Shown here: one piece after another, positions 41,753 through 51,596 of the stretch
Layout: each line of letters opens with the position of its first letter
Numbering within the stretch: the stretch's first letter is position 1
DNA from: CBDHFQ01 sp965262565
GTDB lineage: Bacteria; Bacteroidota; Bacteroidia; J057
DNA length: 64,000 nucleotides
NCBI GenBank assembly: GCA_965262565.1
Contig: CBDHFQ010000041.1
Span: 62,001 to 126,000, forward strand
Direction of reading: 5' to 3'
Position numbers and translations under genes: made by a program
Notes under the pieces: model-generated
Seen by the model: only the letters and a program-made list of their open reading frames with translations
Told to the model about the DNA's origin: nothing
Databases searched by the model: none

Positions 41753-41799
41753 CTTTCACCATATTAGCTAAGCCGTTTTCATCAATAATACCCGTAAAC

Positions 41800-44700
41800 A
41801 TGAGTAATCCTATTGCTTCGTTTGTGGATTTACCCAACAATCAGATTCCACTTAAAAATCTATTTTTATATATAAGAGATCTGTTTGATCTTCAAGATCC
41901 TAGCTACCAATTTAACACTTCTCAACACAAGTGGTGGGATGTCGCTACCTGGCAATCTCTTAGCAATTCTGTCGAAAATACCGGACTGAACATACAATTG
42001 GAAGATCCAAATAAAGCGTGGATCTCAGTCAGAAGAATGCCTCTTTCTCCCATAAAAATACCTGACCAAATTAAGGATTGGATTTTGGAGATAGATCACA
42101 TTGAAAAATTTCCGCAAATCCATCATAAAAAAGAGCGGATAATAAAATTCGAAGCTTCTCCAGAAAGAGAAAAAGCATATATAGACCTTTACCAAAAAGT
42201 AAATGGAGTTAAAATTGAAGAAGCTTCTCATCATACTATTCCTGAGGTCCTGGAAGGATGGATAGAAGTGGTAGTAGAAAATAAATTGATTAGTTTACGC
42301 AAAGTTGATTGCAAAGAAAAATTTGAAGATGATGAACTCAGGATACAAATGTTTGAGGCATTTAAGCGTGTACATCAACATTACTTTGAAGCTTATCATG
42401 CTACCATGACCATAAATCAATGGTATGATGATCTTCACGCATTATACTATGAAGTCAGCTCCCAGCCCGAAAAACAGCTCACCTTATCTTTTGGATTAGT
42501 CAGTGGAAAGATTGGACAGACAGATTTCCACAATTTTCTATTTCACATACCACTACAATTGAGATTGGATCGACATCGGATAGATATTTTGCCAGATCTT
42601 GTTTCAAAGCGAATTGAGTTCGAACCTGTGTTTACTTCCTTGTTGGCCAGACATTTTTCAAATGAAACCGAAGAATCTATAGGTCAGCGTCAATTAAGTA
42701 TACTCAAAGCTATAGATCATTTCTATAAGGGAAATCCCTTACCGACTTTATCGCCAGTCTATGTCAAGCAGTTTTACTACCGATATGCATCAGAAGTACT
42801 CAATGTATTTACCAATGTCTATGATCACTTTTTTCAACAAGGGGAATTGGACTTCGCATATCGAAAACCTCATACTGAGGAAAATCTCTCTCTTTATTTT
42901 TCACCTGTTATCCAGCTCAGAAATTTGGAGGATCAGCTCTACATTGCTAAAGATGCAGATAACATAGTGAACAAGATTGTGGATTTAGAACAGTCTGGGC
43001 AGTCTCATACCATTCCAGAATTTTTTCGAAAATTATTTACTGTATCTTCTGAACATCAGGCTACTTCTGATTCCACGGAAATGCGCGTCATATATCGACA
43101 ATCAAGTGGTAAAATAGCAGGTACGGAAAATAAACCGGCGGTAGTACAAGATGAAAAAAGATTTCTTTTTCCTCTTCCCTATAACAAAGAGCAATTGGCC
43201 ATCGCTCAAAGGCTTATACTGGAAGATGCGGTAACGGTTAAAGGACCTCCTGGTACTGGGAAAAGCCACACCATTGCCAATATTACTTCTCATTATGCTT
43301 CGGCTGGAAAGTCTGTGCTTATCGTTTCGAAGAATAGCAAGGCCATAGATGTAATTCGTGAAAAATTACCACCCGCTATCCGAGACTTAACCATTTCTCT
43401 TACTCAGGAAGGAGAACCCTCTGCCAGATTGAAACATACGGTCGATGCTTTAAAAGACAGATTGAGCAAAAGATATTCCTGGGAGGAAGTTACCCGATTA
43501 AATGGTGAATTAGAGGAGATTGATCGTAGGATGGAGAAGTTGTTGGACATTTTAAAAGATACTATAGGATTAAACGATCGTTCCCTAAGTATATATAATC
43601 CTATCAATTCTCAGCAAGAAAATAGAACAGCTGCAGAATGGGCTCATATCCTGAGCACTACAAAGGAACCCGAAATTGATATTGCAGATGAAATATCTAC
43701 TGATCAAGACCTTCAAAGCTGGTTATCCGATTTAACTGCAGCATATCGAATTTATCATCAACTTTCTATAGAAGCGATTCAGTCAGCAAGATTCGCTTTT
43801 CCGGAAGAAGATCCGTGGCTGAGGCCTGATGAATTTGATCTGCTGCTGAAAAAAATGGATGGCATTTATGAGCGTATTAATATTTCTGATTATCAGCAGG
43901 TCAATGAATTGCAATTAGATACAGGTTTTTTTAGAGCTTGGGAGTCCATTCAACAACACGTTAAAATTCTTCTGGGAGCTAAAGAGTGGATTCATCACCC
44001 AGCTTTTTATCCCAAGTTACTTCAAGATCTATTGCAGAGATATAAGGATACCTTTGATACAATATCCAGACCTTGGTTAAATCATGAAATAGAAGCTGGA
44101 GTGTTGGAGAAAGAAGATCCTGAAGTTCTAATGAAGCAGCTTCTTCAGCTTATGCAAAAGTACGGGCAAAAAGAGCAACTTTCATTTTTGCAAAAAGCTT
44201 CGGTAGGCAGTAATGGTAAAAAGTTCTGGGCATGTAAAATAGATCAACTTCCTGTAAATACCCTCTCCCAATTAAAAATTCTCAAGGCATACCTGGAAAG
44301 GAAAGTGAGTGAAAAGCGTTTGAGAATAGTGTTGAAAAATTATTTCAATGCATTAGAATTTGATATTGAAGCTAAATCTACCTTAGAATTAATTAAAGAG
44401 CTCCAATTAGTAGGAGTTGCTTTGAGAGGGATAGAAGTAGAAAATTTGGCATTGAAAGAAAGAAAACTGCCTGAGTTGGATTTTTTTACTAAGGACTTTG
44501 AAACAAAGATCGGATTTCTGGCAGGCTTAACAGATTTTCACACTTATTTAGGATTAGAAAAAGAATGGAAGCGGGCGATCAGATTGTTGAGACAGGAAAA
44601 AAATGAAGAATCTCCTGAAATATTATTAAAGTTGATTGATGCGATCACCACAATGGATGGAGCGAATTACCGAACAGCGTGGGAAAGATACAGAACTATG

Positions 44701-46494
44701 AGAAAGGAGGTGGAGCTATTTCACGATGCAGAATTATTATTTGAGCGGATGCGTAAAACACTGCCTTTTACTACTCATGCAATACATACCAAATGGAATA
44801 AATTGCTAGCCGCAAATTCAGAGATTGGACATGTGAATAAAAATGTGTGGGAGCTGGCCATTTTTTATAAAAAAGTAAAGGGGTTTTTACATCAACTTTG
44901 TGCAGCTATGGGGAGAACGGATGTGCTTTTTTCTCAATTGATGGATTGGAAGAGAAAAAGAGAAAAGCATGTAGAAAAACTGATTGCTTATAAAACCTGG
45001 TACTTTAAGTCAAAAAAAATTACGGACGAACAGAGATCTGCTTTGACTGCCTGGAGAAATGATCTTATTAATATAGGTAAAGGGTATGGAAAAAATACTG
45101 CCAGGCATCTCCAGTCAGCGGCTAAAAATATGCATCGTGCAAAAGAAGCTGTACCTGTTTGGGTCATGCAACAGGAGATGGCCATTAAGTTTTTTGAAGA
45201 TCCCAGCCCTGCTCAGTTTGATTTATTGATTGTGGATGAAGCCAGCCAGTGTGATATCAGCACCCTCAATTTGGTTTTCAGAGCGAAGAAAACCATGATT
45301 GTGGGAGATGAAAACCAAACGGCAGTTAATATCCCTGCTACTACTTTTCCTATGGAGAGGACCAATAGGATTTTGGATCGATATTTATATCACCATCCTT
45401 ATCGCCAGCAATTCCATATTAATAATAGAACATCCAGCATTTATACCTTGAGTGGAGTTATTTATCCGAATATTATTTCTCTTCAGGAACACTTCCGTTG
45501 TAGGCCAGAAATTATAGGTTACAGCAATAAGTATGTCTACAATGGAAAGATCATTCCCTTAAAGACAGCTACTGATCATTCTTTCATGCCTTCACTTGAG
45601 GTTCATTATATAGCTTCAGAAAAAAAGGATACGAAAAGAATGGCTATTGTAGAGGCCATTATTGATTATGTAAAAGGAATATTGGTATCCTATGAGTCTG
45701 GAGAGTTGAGCAAGATTCCCACCATAGGAGTCTTAACGCTTGATTCTTCCCACGAGACACATAGAGAAACCCTGATTAAGAAACTGGTAGCAGACCCATT
45801 GATCAGAAAATATGAAGACGCTTTACAATTATTAGTTGGGATTTCAAGGAAATTTCAAGGAGATGAACGCGATGTAATGCTACTGAGTAGCACGGCAATT
45901 CATTCGATTACTCCAAAGGGAACTATCAGAGCTCCAAAAGGGGCGCTGGGAGAAGAGATGATGAGAATTTATAATGTGGCGGCTAGTCGTGCGAAAGAAA
46001 AATCCGTACTTTTTCACTGTATCAGGCCTGATATTGTTGCCAGTATAAATCCCAATTGTTATAGAAGGCGATTAATTGAATACTATGAAGGTGTTCAAGC
46101 CGCACAAAATATCACTGAAGATGAGATATCTTCTGCTTCTAAAGCGTTAAGAAAAGCAGATATGGATAAATTGAGTGTGATGGGAAAAGAGATTTACGGT
46201 TTCCTTGAATCTCTTGGCTTAGAAGAAGCATTACATCCTTTCTATAGCTTGGGCCCCTATGTGATTGATCTGGCACTCATTGGGCCTGGACGTAAACTGG
46301 CTATTTATTGTGATGGTGATACGGGGCAGAAAGGAAGAGATCTCTCTCAGGCATTAGCACATCAGGCAGTCCTGGAAAGAGCTGGTTGGATTAGTATGAG
46401 AGTACAGGCACTTCCATGGCAATGCAGAAAAGAGGATATGAAGGCTGATTTAAAAATTTGGGTGGAAAAACATTGGAAATCATCTAGTAAATAA
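41800..46494 (+). CDS. SF1 (UPF1/DNA2-like) helicase with C-terminal REase (MTES_1575/Vsr-like) nuclease domain
   Basis: The 1564-residue protein has an N-terminal ~430 residues of unknown fold. An SF1 helicase core follows, with Walker A GPPGTGKS (482-489) and TIANITSHYASAGKSVLIVS. A long helical insert runs ~600-1120. Walker B is LLIVDEASQCD (D1146-E1147), with later motifs MIVGDENQTAVN, LQEHFRCRPEIIGYSN and ISRKFQGDERDVMLLSS. The C-terminal ~100 residues match the REase_MTES_1575/DUF559 fold: YVIDLALIGPGRKLAIYCDGDTG with D1490 and the 1503-1507 YCDGD site, then VLERAGWISMRVQALPW. Such helicase-nuclease fusions occur in anti-phage systems. It lies next to mcrBC on the same strand and is followed by a converging gene, so it may be the third member of a defence unit. 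Confidence 0.87.
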   Translation: MSNPIASFVDLPNNQIPLKNLFLYIRDLFDLQDPSYQFNTSQHKWWDVATWQSLSNSVENTGLNIQLEDPNKAWISVRRMPLSPIKIPDQIKDWILEIDHIEKFPQIHHKKERIIKFEASPEREKAYIDLYQKVNGVKIEEASHHTIPEVLEGWIEVVVENKLISLRKVDCKEKFEDDELRIQMFEAFKRVHQHYFEAYHATMTINQWYDDLHALYYEVSSQPEKQLTLSFGLVSGKIGQTDFHNFLFHIPLQLRLDRHRIDILPDLVSKRIEFEPVFTSLLARHFSNETEESIGQRQLSILKAIDHFYKGNPLPTLSPVYVKQFYYRYASEVLNVFTNVYDHFFQQGELDFAYRKPHTEENLSLYFSPVIQLRNLEDQLYIAKDADNIVNKIVDLEQSGQSHTIPEFFRKLFTVSSEHQATSDSTEMRVIYRQSSGKIAGTENKPAVVQDEKRFLFPLPYNKEQLAIAQRLILEDAVTVKGPPGTGKSHTIANITSHYASAGKSVLIVSKNSKAIDVIREKLPPAIRDLTISLTQEGEPSARLKHTVDALKDRLSKRYSWEEVTRLNGELEEIDRRMEKLLDILKDTIGLNDRSLSIYNPINSQQENRTAAEWAHILSTTKEPEIDIADEISTDQDLQSWLSDLTAAYRIYHQLSIEAIQSARFAFPEEDPWLRPDEFDLLLKKMDGIYERINISDYQQVNELQLDTGFFRAWESIQQHVKILLGAKEWIHHPAFYPKLLQDLLQRYKDTFDTISRPWLNHEIEAGVLEKEDPEVLMKQLLQLMQKYGQKEQLSFLQKASVGSNGKKFWACKIDQLPVNTLSQLKILKAYLERKVSEKRLRIVLKNYFNALEFDIEAKSTLELIKELQLVGVALRGIEVENLALKERKLPELDFFTKDFETKIGFLAGLTDFHTYLGLEKEWKRAIRLLRQEKNEESPEILLKLIDAITTMDGANYRTAWERYRTMRKEVELFHDAELLFERMRKTLPFTTHAIHTKWNKLLAANSEIGHVNKNVWELAIFYKKVKGFLHQLCAAMGRTDVLFSQLMDWKRKREKHVEKLIAYKTWYFKSKKITDEQRSALTAWRNDLINIGKGYGKNTARHLQSAAKNMHRAKEAVPVWVMQQEMAIKFFEDPSPAQFDLLIVDEASQCDISTLNLVFRAKKTMIVGDENQTAVNIPATTFPMERTNRILDRYLYHHPYRQQFHINNRTSSIYTLSGVIYPNIISLQEHFRCRPEIIGYSNKYVYNGKIIPLKTATDHSFMPSLEVHYIASEKKDTKRMAIVEAIIDYVKGILVSYESGELSKIPTIGVLTLDSSHETHRETLIKKLVADPLIRKYEDALQLLVGISRKFQGDERDVMLLSSTAIHSITPKGTIRAPKGALGEEMMRIYNVAASRAKEKSVLFHCIRPDIVASINPNCYRRRLIEYYEGVQAAQNITEDEISSASKALRKADMDKLSVMGKEIYGFLESLGLEEALHPFYSLGPYVIDLALIGPGRKLAIYCDGDTGQKGRDLSQALAHQAVLERAGWISMRVQALPWQCRKEDMKADLKIWVEKHWKSSSK

Positions 46495-46527
46495 ACAAAA
46501 ACCGCCCTAACTATTAATATAGGGCGG
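46495..46527 (-). terminator. Intrinsic terminator after the phasin-like gene
   Basis: The stem CCGCCCTA / TAGGGCGG (46502-46527) is followed on the minus strand by TTTTTGTTTA. It lies directly after the helicase stop on the other strand but has no T run in that direction. Confidence 0.78.
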
Positions 46528-46573
46528 ACATACTTCGAACAAAAAATAAGCTGTTAACTTTCAGAATGACAAA

Positions 46574-47008
46574 TTATTTTTCCTCATCAGTAGCTTTACG
46601 AATGGTATTCTTTGCTCTGGTGGTGGTTTTCTTAGTAGCTGTTTTTACTTCTTCAGCCTTTTGCTCAACTTTAGAAGCCCAATCTTCTCCCTGCTTATCC
46701 AATTTCTGCTCGATATCTTCTAATTTATTGATCAATGCTCTAACCTCAGCTTTAGAATCGAATCTGAAGGTATCGATCATATCTGATAAAGAACTTTGGA
46801 AATCAGATGTACGCTTCTTTACTTCCGCTTCAAATTCTTCCTTTTTCTGCTGAGTTTGAGAAAGAAAATTGTCTACAATTTTTTTACCTTCCTCAGTAGC
46901 AGTTTGCTGACCATCTAACACTTCTTCTAAAGCAGTTTGTACCTTATCTAACATAAGAGAAGTAGCTCCAATGCTGGTGTAGAAAAAATCTTTGATTAGC
47001 TTTTCCAT
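46574..47008 (-). CDS. Phasin-like coiled-coil protein
   Basis: The 144-residue protein is almost wholly helical. It has an amphipathic N-terminus (MEKLIKDFFYTSIGATSLMLDKVQ), a long charged coil with heptad spacing, and a basic Ala/Lys/Thr-rich tail (VKTATKKTTTRAKNTIRKA). The pattern resembles PhaI/PhaF-type granule-associated proteins and small phasin-like proteins of Bacteroidota. In phasins the N-terminal helices coat polyhydroxyalkanoate granules and the AAKP-like tail can bind DNA. No phaC is nearby, so a general helical stress protein is the alternative. A single gene ending in a terminator. Confidence 0.65.
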   Translation of the reverse strand: MEKLIKDFFYTSIGATSLMLDKVQTALEEVLDGQQTATEEGKKIVDNFLSQTQQKKEEFEAEVKKRTSDFQSSLSDMIDTFRFDSKAEVRALINKLEDIEQKLDKQGEDWASKVEQKAEEVKTATKKTTTRAKNTIRKATDEEK

Positions 47009-47400
47009 AAGATATGTTCAATTAAATGTTAAATAATTTCTTTATTTATTTCTACACGTTGCAGCAATAGTGCCATTGCGAAATGCAGCCAAAAAAGGTC
47101 AATTTTAAGGAAAAAGTAGGTCCATTTTGCCTAAAATAGCTAGAAGTTGCTATGATTTCTTCAGTTATTAGCCCGAAGTAATTGATTTGAAGGCTTAAAT
47201 GGAGGTTTGTTTGAGGAAGATATGAATGTCAAAGGATGAGATGTTAGAATAATAAATTAATTAATCCATAATTTTGGCATTTACGAAAATGTGATGCTTC
47301 ATATAGGATTGGCTATGTCAACAATACATGAAAAAATGGCAGATAAATTGTCAGTTGCTATTATTTTTTCGCTTTTACCTTTATCTCTTCAATGATTTTT
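47009..47400. other. 392-bp intergenic region upstream of two divergent genes
   Basis: No gene-like frame is seen. TAATTTTG (47269-47276) is an exact TAnnTTTG match 125 bases before the YkuD gene and may be its promoter, without a clear -33 box. Nothing else is recognised. Confidence 0.4.
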
Positions 47401-48255
47401 ATGAAACAGACAAGGAATTCTACCTTTTTGACAGTCATGTTACTAGTATGGATTGCTTTATGCCAATTGCACTGTCAAACTGGTTATTCAGATCATCACC
47501 ACATCCAGCATGAGGCTGCAGAAGTATCTGGCTCAGAGAAGGCAAATATACAGACTGATCAGGTACAAACTTCAGAAGTATTTCACAAGCAACTTATTGT
47601 AGTATTGACTGAAGGATGGGATCAGTTAGAAGGAAAATTATACAGATTTTTTTACGATCAATCTGAATGGAAACAAGCCTATGCACCTATATCTATTGTG
47701 GTGGGAAAAAATGGACTGGGTTGGGGAAGTGGGTTGCCATTGCCTCCAGACATTATAGAGGAAGAGGATCCGATGAAAAAAGAGGGAGATTTAACATCTC
47801 CTGCGGGAGTATTTAGGTTTGGAAATGCTTTTGGTTATTCACCTATAGAAAATGCAACAGAAATTCCTTCCAACTATATTCGGATTGATGAATATACCCA
47901 ATGTATCGAAGATATCAACTCTACCTACTATAATAAGATTGTTACTAATAAGCTATCAGGGAAGGATTGGACGAGTACAGATCATATGTTAAGGGAAGAT
48001 GATTTATATGAGTGGGGAATTGAGATCGCACATAATTATGAAAAGCCCCTAGCTGGCAAGGGTTCGTGTATTTTTCTGCATGTTTGGAGAAATGCCCATT
48101 CAGGAACAGCAGGTTGTACAGCTATGGAAAAGGAAGAAATGTATCGAATTTTACGGTGGATACAACCGGATTTAGGTCCTGTGTTGGTTCAGGTGCCCAG
48201 ATCTTATTATTCCGCTATCGCTGACATGTACAATCTGCCACAAATAAATAGGTAA
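47401..48255 (+). CDS. YkuD-family L,D-transpeptidase-like exported protein
   Basis: The 284-residue protein begins with a hydrophobic signal (FLTVMLLVWIALCQLHC), possibly a lipoprotein signal with a poor lipobox. The YkuD fold is recognised from KKEGDLTSPAGVFRFGNAFGYS and from the catalytic region GSCIFLHVWRNAHSGTAGCTAM, with the nucleophile cysteine near residue 239 and a histidine in FLHVW. These enzymes cross-link peptidoglycan or attach proteins to it; some members of this branch act on other amide bonds. A histidine cluster (DHHHIQHE) follows the signal. The ATG at 47401 is preferred over 47392, which adds three codons. Confidence 0.82.
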   Translation: MKQTRNSTFLTVMLLVWIALCQLHCQTGYSDHHHIQHEAAEVSGSEKANIQTDQVQTSEVFHKQLIVVLTEGWDQLEGKLYRFFYDQSEWKQAYAPISIVVGKNGLGWGSGLPLPPDIIEEEDPMKKEGDLTSPAGVFRFGNAFGYSPIENATEIPSNYIRIDEYTQCIEDINSTYYNKIVTNKLSGKDWTSTDHMLREDDLYEWGIEIAHNYEKPLAGKGSCIFLHVWRNAHSGTAGCTAMEKEEMYRILRWIQPDLGPVLVQVPRSYYSAIADMYNLPQINR

Positions 48256-48457
48256 TATTTTTTAATAAAGATATTATTTATAACAGTGTTAAATAGAATT
48301 TTTGCAATTTAGTTTTTTTTATGGGCATTATGTTTATTATCGCTATGGGAATGATTAATTTCTTTAGAAGAAGAAATTGGCTATAAAGGTGTTAATAGCC
48401 AATAAAATTTATTAACATATGTAGAGAAATAATAATTGTGATTAAATCTTGAATAAC

Positions 48458-49783
48458 ATGAATCCAAACTACTACTCCAGAAGATCCTTCTTGAAAACTA
48501 CTGCAGCTGCTGGTGCCGGGTTGGCATTTTCAGCTAAAAGTTATGGGTCTATTTTAGGTGCCAATGATACTATTCGCATAGCTGTGATAGGTGTTGCAGG
48601 AAGAGGAAAGGCTTTGACTAAATCTGCCATGAATGTGGCTAATGTGAAGGTGAGCCATATATGCGATGTGGATAGTAGAGAAGTAGAAGCGGTTGTGGCT
48701 ATGGTCAATGAAGCTACCTCCGAAAGCCCCAAAGGAGTGAAAGATTTCAGGAATATTTTAGATGATGCTGAGGTTGATGCGGTGGCAATTGCTGCTCCTG
48801 ATCATTGGCATGCGCCTATGGCCTTGATGGCATTGAAAGCAGGGAAGCATGTCTATGTAGAGAAACCATGTGGTCATAATCCCAGGGAAGGAGAGATGTT
48901 GGTAGAAGCTCAAAAGAAATATAACAAGGTAGTTCAGATGGGTAATCAGCAACGTTCAGCCCCGACCTCTCAAAAAGCGGTACAAAGGATAAGAGAGGGA
49001 GTGATAGGAGAGCCGTATTATGGGAAAGCCTGGTATGCGAATGATAGAAAGTCTATCGGAAGCGGGAAGGAAGCAGCTATCCCCGAATGGTTAGACTATG
49101 AGCTTTGGCAAGGGCCCGCTGTTAGAAAACCTTATCAGGATAATTTGATTCATTATAATTGGCATTGGTTCAAAGACTATGGGACAGGTGAAATCTGCAA
49201 TAATGGTACGCATGAAATTGATATTTGCCGATGGGCACTAGGGGTGGAATATCCTGTAAGAGTAAGTTCATCCGGAGGTAGATATCATTATAAAGACGAT
49301 TGGGAGTTTTTTGATACACAGTTGGCGACGTTTGATTATGACAATAATAAGACTATCGTATGGGAAGGATTGAGTTGTAATGGAGTAAAATTTCACAATC
49401 GAGGTAGAGGTTCTCTTATCAAAGGAACGAAAGGAGCCATTTTATTGGATAGGAATGGATATCTTTTATATGATCTGAAAGGAAATGTGATAGAGGAGGA
49501 GAAAGAGCAGGAGAGAAGTGCCACTACTGATGTTGTAGGGGCTGGTGCTCTGGATGTATACCATATGGAAAATTTTATAGGTGCCATTAGAGAAAGTAAG
49601 GCACAGCATTCTCCTATTGAGGAAGGGCATGTAAGTGTGTTGCTTTGTCATTTGGGGAATATAGCTCAGTATACACATAGGACATTGAACATTGATCCAC
49701 AAACGGGCAAGATTAAAGATGATCAGGAAGCGATGTCGTTCTGGTCAAGAGAATACGAGCCTGGTTGGGAAATGACGGTGTAG
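48458..49783 (+). CDS. Gfo/Idh/MocA-family oxidoreductase exported by Tat
   Basis: The 441-residue protein begins with a twin-arginine signal (YYSRRSFLKTTAAAGAGLAFS). The Rossmann NAD(P) fold follows: IRIAVIGVAGRGK, VSHICDVDSRE and the family signature GKHVYVEKPCGHNP, whose lysine is the usual catalytic residue. The C-terminal substrate domain carries YNWHWFKDYGTGEICNNGTHEIDICRWAL, typical of Bacteroidota and Planctomycetes sugar-related members. Tat export implies folding with bound cofactor before transport to the periplasm. Substrate unknown, probably a sugar or inositol derivative. I use the ATG at 48458; a TTG lies three codons upstream. A strong terminator follows. Confidence 0.92.
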   Translation: MNPNYYSRRSFLKTTAAAGAGLAFSAKSYGSILGANDTIRIAVIGVAGRGKALTKSAMNVANVKVSHICDVDSREVEAVVAMVNEATSESPKGVKDFRNILDDAEVDAVAIAAPDHWHAPMALMALKAGKHVYVEKPCGHNPREGEMLVEAQKKYNKVVQMGNQQRSAPTSQKAVQRIREGVIGEPYYGKAWYANDRKSIGSGKEAAIPEWLDYELWQGPAVRKPYQDNLIHYNWHWFKDYGTGEICNNGTHEIDICRWALGVEYPVRVSSSGGRYHYKDDWEFFDTQLATFDYDNNKTIVWEGLSCNGVKFHNRGRGSLIKGTKGAILLDRNGYLLYDLKGNVIEEEKEQERSATTDVVGAGALDVYHMENFIGAIRESKAQHSPIEEGHVSVLLCHLGNIAQYTHRTLNIDPQTGKIKDDQEAMSFWSREYEPGWEMTV

Positions 49784-49817
49784 CTAAACGGGACTATTAG
49801 ATTAATAGTTAGATATG

Positions 49818-49848
49818 ATCGCCAGAAACATTTTCTGGCGATTTTTTT
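49818..49848 (+). terminator. Intrinsic terminator after the oxidoreductase gene
   Basis: The 11-bp perfect stem ATCGCCAGAAA / TTTCTGGCGAT (3-base loop) is followed by TTTTTT. Confidence 0.9.
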
Positions 49849-50019
49849 ATGTTCTCTTACTTACCGGGATTATTGGAAAGGATATTGATGTGTAATAAAG
49901 TCAGAACAATAAATAAAGTAGATGTGCAAGTATTATACTATATTATTGTATAGTCTTAGCACTGAATATTTTTTTTATAAGAATTAAGGGTATTATTAAA
50001 TATTTTTTAAGGTCGTGCG

Positions 50020-50385
50020 ATGTATATTAACAATATGCTAATTCGTGGTTTTTTAGTCTTTTTCTTGTTGAACACTACCATGCTTTTTTCTCAAAATGAT
50101 GTAGTAATTAATAGTAAATTCAGGCATTTAAGGTACAACAACAAGCTGTCCAAATTTCGTCAAGTAAATAAAATTGACAAATGGGAAAATAAAAAAAAGG
50201 CTGTAAATTCAGAAGAATACCAACCTTCCATCCAAAAGAGTGATAAGCGATCAAGGATGATCAGCTTGAACAGCAGGGATGTTAGTTTTTTAGTAAACTT
50301 TTCTGTAGAGGATGTTGTCATTCAACGAGTAAGGCCATTGAGTTCTCGTTTCAGAAATGGAAGAGTCACTAGTAAATTGTGGTAG
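50020..50385 (+). CDS. Small exported hypothetical protein, 121 aa
   Basis: A signal peptide (LIRGFLVFFLLNTTMLFSQ) is followed by a ~95-residue basic mature part rich in Lys/Arg/Asn/Ser (RHLRYNNKLSKFRQVNKIDKWENKKK), without cysteine. I recognise no domain. A charge-rich basic protein of this kind would be in the periplasm or secreted. It is probably a single gene: the intergenic region is long on its 5' side, and it converges on the porin gene. A 6-bp-arm palindrome (ACTATA / TATAGT) lies at 49937-49954 upstream. Confidence 0.65.
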   Translation: MYINNMLIRGFLVFFLLNTTMLFSQNDVVINSKFRHLRYNNKLSKFRQVNKIDKWENKKKAVNSEEYQPSIQKSDKRSRMISLNSRDVSFLVNFSVEDVVIQRVRPLSSRFRNGRVTSKLW

Positions 50386-50420
50386 AAAAGAATACAGACT
50401 ACTTATAAAAAGTAGCCTGT
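50385..50420 (-). terminator. Intrinsic terminator after the porin gene
   Basis: ACAGACTACTT (50394-50404) pairs with AAGTAGCCTGT (50410-50420) with one A-C mismatch. On the minus strand it is followed by ATTCTTTTCT. Confidence 0.6.
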
Positions 50421-50458
50421 AAGAAAAGTAAGGTCGTAATTTTTGCTTTAGCTAATTA

Positions 50459-51529
50459 CTAAAAGGCGAAGACTGCAGCTAATACTACTTGAGTTGCAGA
50501 GCTATTGGGATTCCCATCTCCATCAGTAAAGATATCTTCACTTGCCGCATCTACTCTAAATTCGGGAATGAATGTGAGTGGCCCTGCAAATATATTTGCT
50601 GAAAGTGTAAATGCATTTACGTTGGTGTCCATTCCTTCTAGTAGAATTCCAGAAGCTTCACTTTCATCAAAATATTCATATCTCAATCCAATCGCTACAG
50701 GATCAGAAATGGAATAGTTAGCATATAAAGCTGCACCTGAAAAAGAACTTCTTTCACTATCTTCGTCTATACCATCTGTATAATAGGCGGCGTTAAGACC
50801 AAGCATAAATTTATCAGTAATCTGGTAAGTCGTCGTCAAGTCAATTTCAGTGTTATTCGGGCCGTCTTCAGGTCCAAATTCTGTAGTGAAATTGATGTAA
50901 GCATCCCAGCCTTCTACAGGAGATAGGGACAGTTGTGCCCCTAAATTATTTAGACCAAACTCAGGATCAGCTTGATAAACATTCCATTGGTTAAAGAGAC
51001 CGATCATAAAACCCACCTGATCGCTTGCTGCTATATCAAATTTTACCCCCGCATTTTGAAAGGGACCATTTGTAAATAGATATGACGTAGAATAATTAAA
51101 ATTACCTGTAGGAGAGATTATTTCGTACCCTACAAATGTCCCCATATAACCAGCAGTAACAGAGACTTTCTCACTTATCGCATAGGAGACGTATAAATTC
51201 TGAATATGTGGTTCAAAAACTGAGGCATTTTCCGCATCCCCAAAGACTCCGGGTCCAGCTGAAGCAGCATTTCTTGGGCCGAAAGCTACTTCTCCAAGAA
51301 ATGAAGCTTTACCTACCGTTTTCTCCAGGACTAAATCTAACATACCTATAGAAAGAGAGTTTTGCTCGTCAGCAAAGCTGGTTCCTATGTTTGCATTTCC
51401 TGAGAAGTCGTACTTGTAATAAGTATCTACTGACCCTGAAATCTTTAATTTGTTTTCATCCTCTTGAGAAAAAGTCATTAGTGGTAAGAGGAAAACAACC
51501 ATGATAAAAAAAGTACATGCTTTTTTCAT
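50459..51529 (-). CDS. Outer-membrane porin (BBP2/OmpL-like) of the ammonium transport block
   Basis: The 356-residue protein has a signal peptide (FFIMVVFLLPLMTFSQ) and a regular beta-barrel of ~16 strands rich in Gly/Tyr/Asn. These include KISGSVDTYYKYDFSG at the start, LVLEKTVGKASFLGEVAFG, and VSVTAGYMGTFVGYEIISPTGNFNYSTSYLF, ending in VVLAAVFAF with the terminal phenylalanine recognised by the barrel assembly machine. It belongs to the beta-barrel porin-2 type. It lies 153 bases downstream of amtB on the same strand, so it probably admits ammonium or small nitrogen compounds; this is inferred from context. Confidence 0.82.
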   Translation of the reverse strand: MKKACTFFIMVVFLLPLMTFSQEDENKLKISGSVDTYYKYDFSGNANIGTSFADEQNSLSIGMLDLVLEKTVGKASFLGEVAFGPRNAASAGPGVFGDAENASVFEPHIQNLYVSYAISEKVSVTAGYMGTFVGYEIISPTGNFNYSTSYLFTNGPFQNAGVKFDIAASDQVGFMIGLFNQWNVYQADPEFGLNNLGAQLSLSPVEGWDAYINFTTEFGPEDGPNNTEIDLTTTYQITDKFMLGLNAAYYTDGIDEDSERSSFSGAALYANYSISDPVAIGLRYEYFDESEASGILLEGMDTNVNAFTLSANIFAGPLTFIPEFRVDAASEDIFTDGDGNPNSSATQVVLAAVFAF

Positions 51530-51596
51530 GATTAAATGATAGTTTAAAGTGATGATTATTATTGAAGCTATCTAAGAAATTAGGTAGCTATTATGT

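Noticed and set aside
49937..49954. ACTATA / TATAGT palindrome as an operator
   Set aside because: Only six base pairs per arm in a very AT-rich stretch; easily a chance match.
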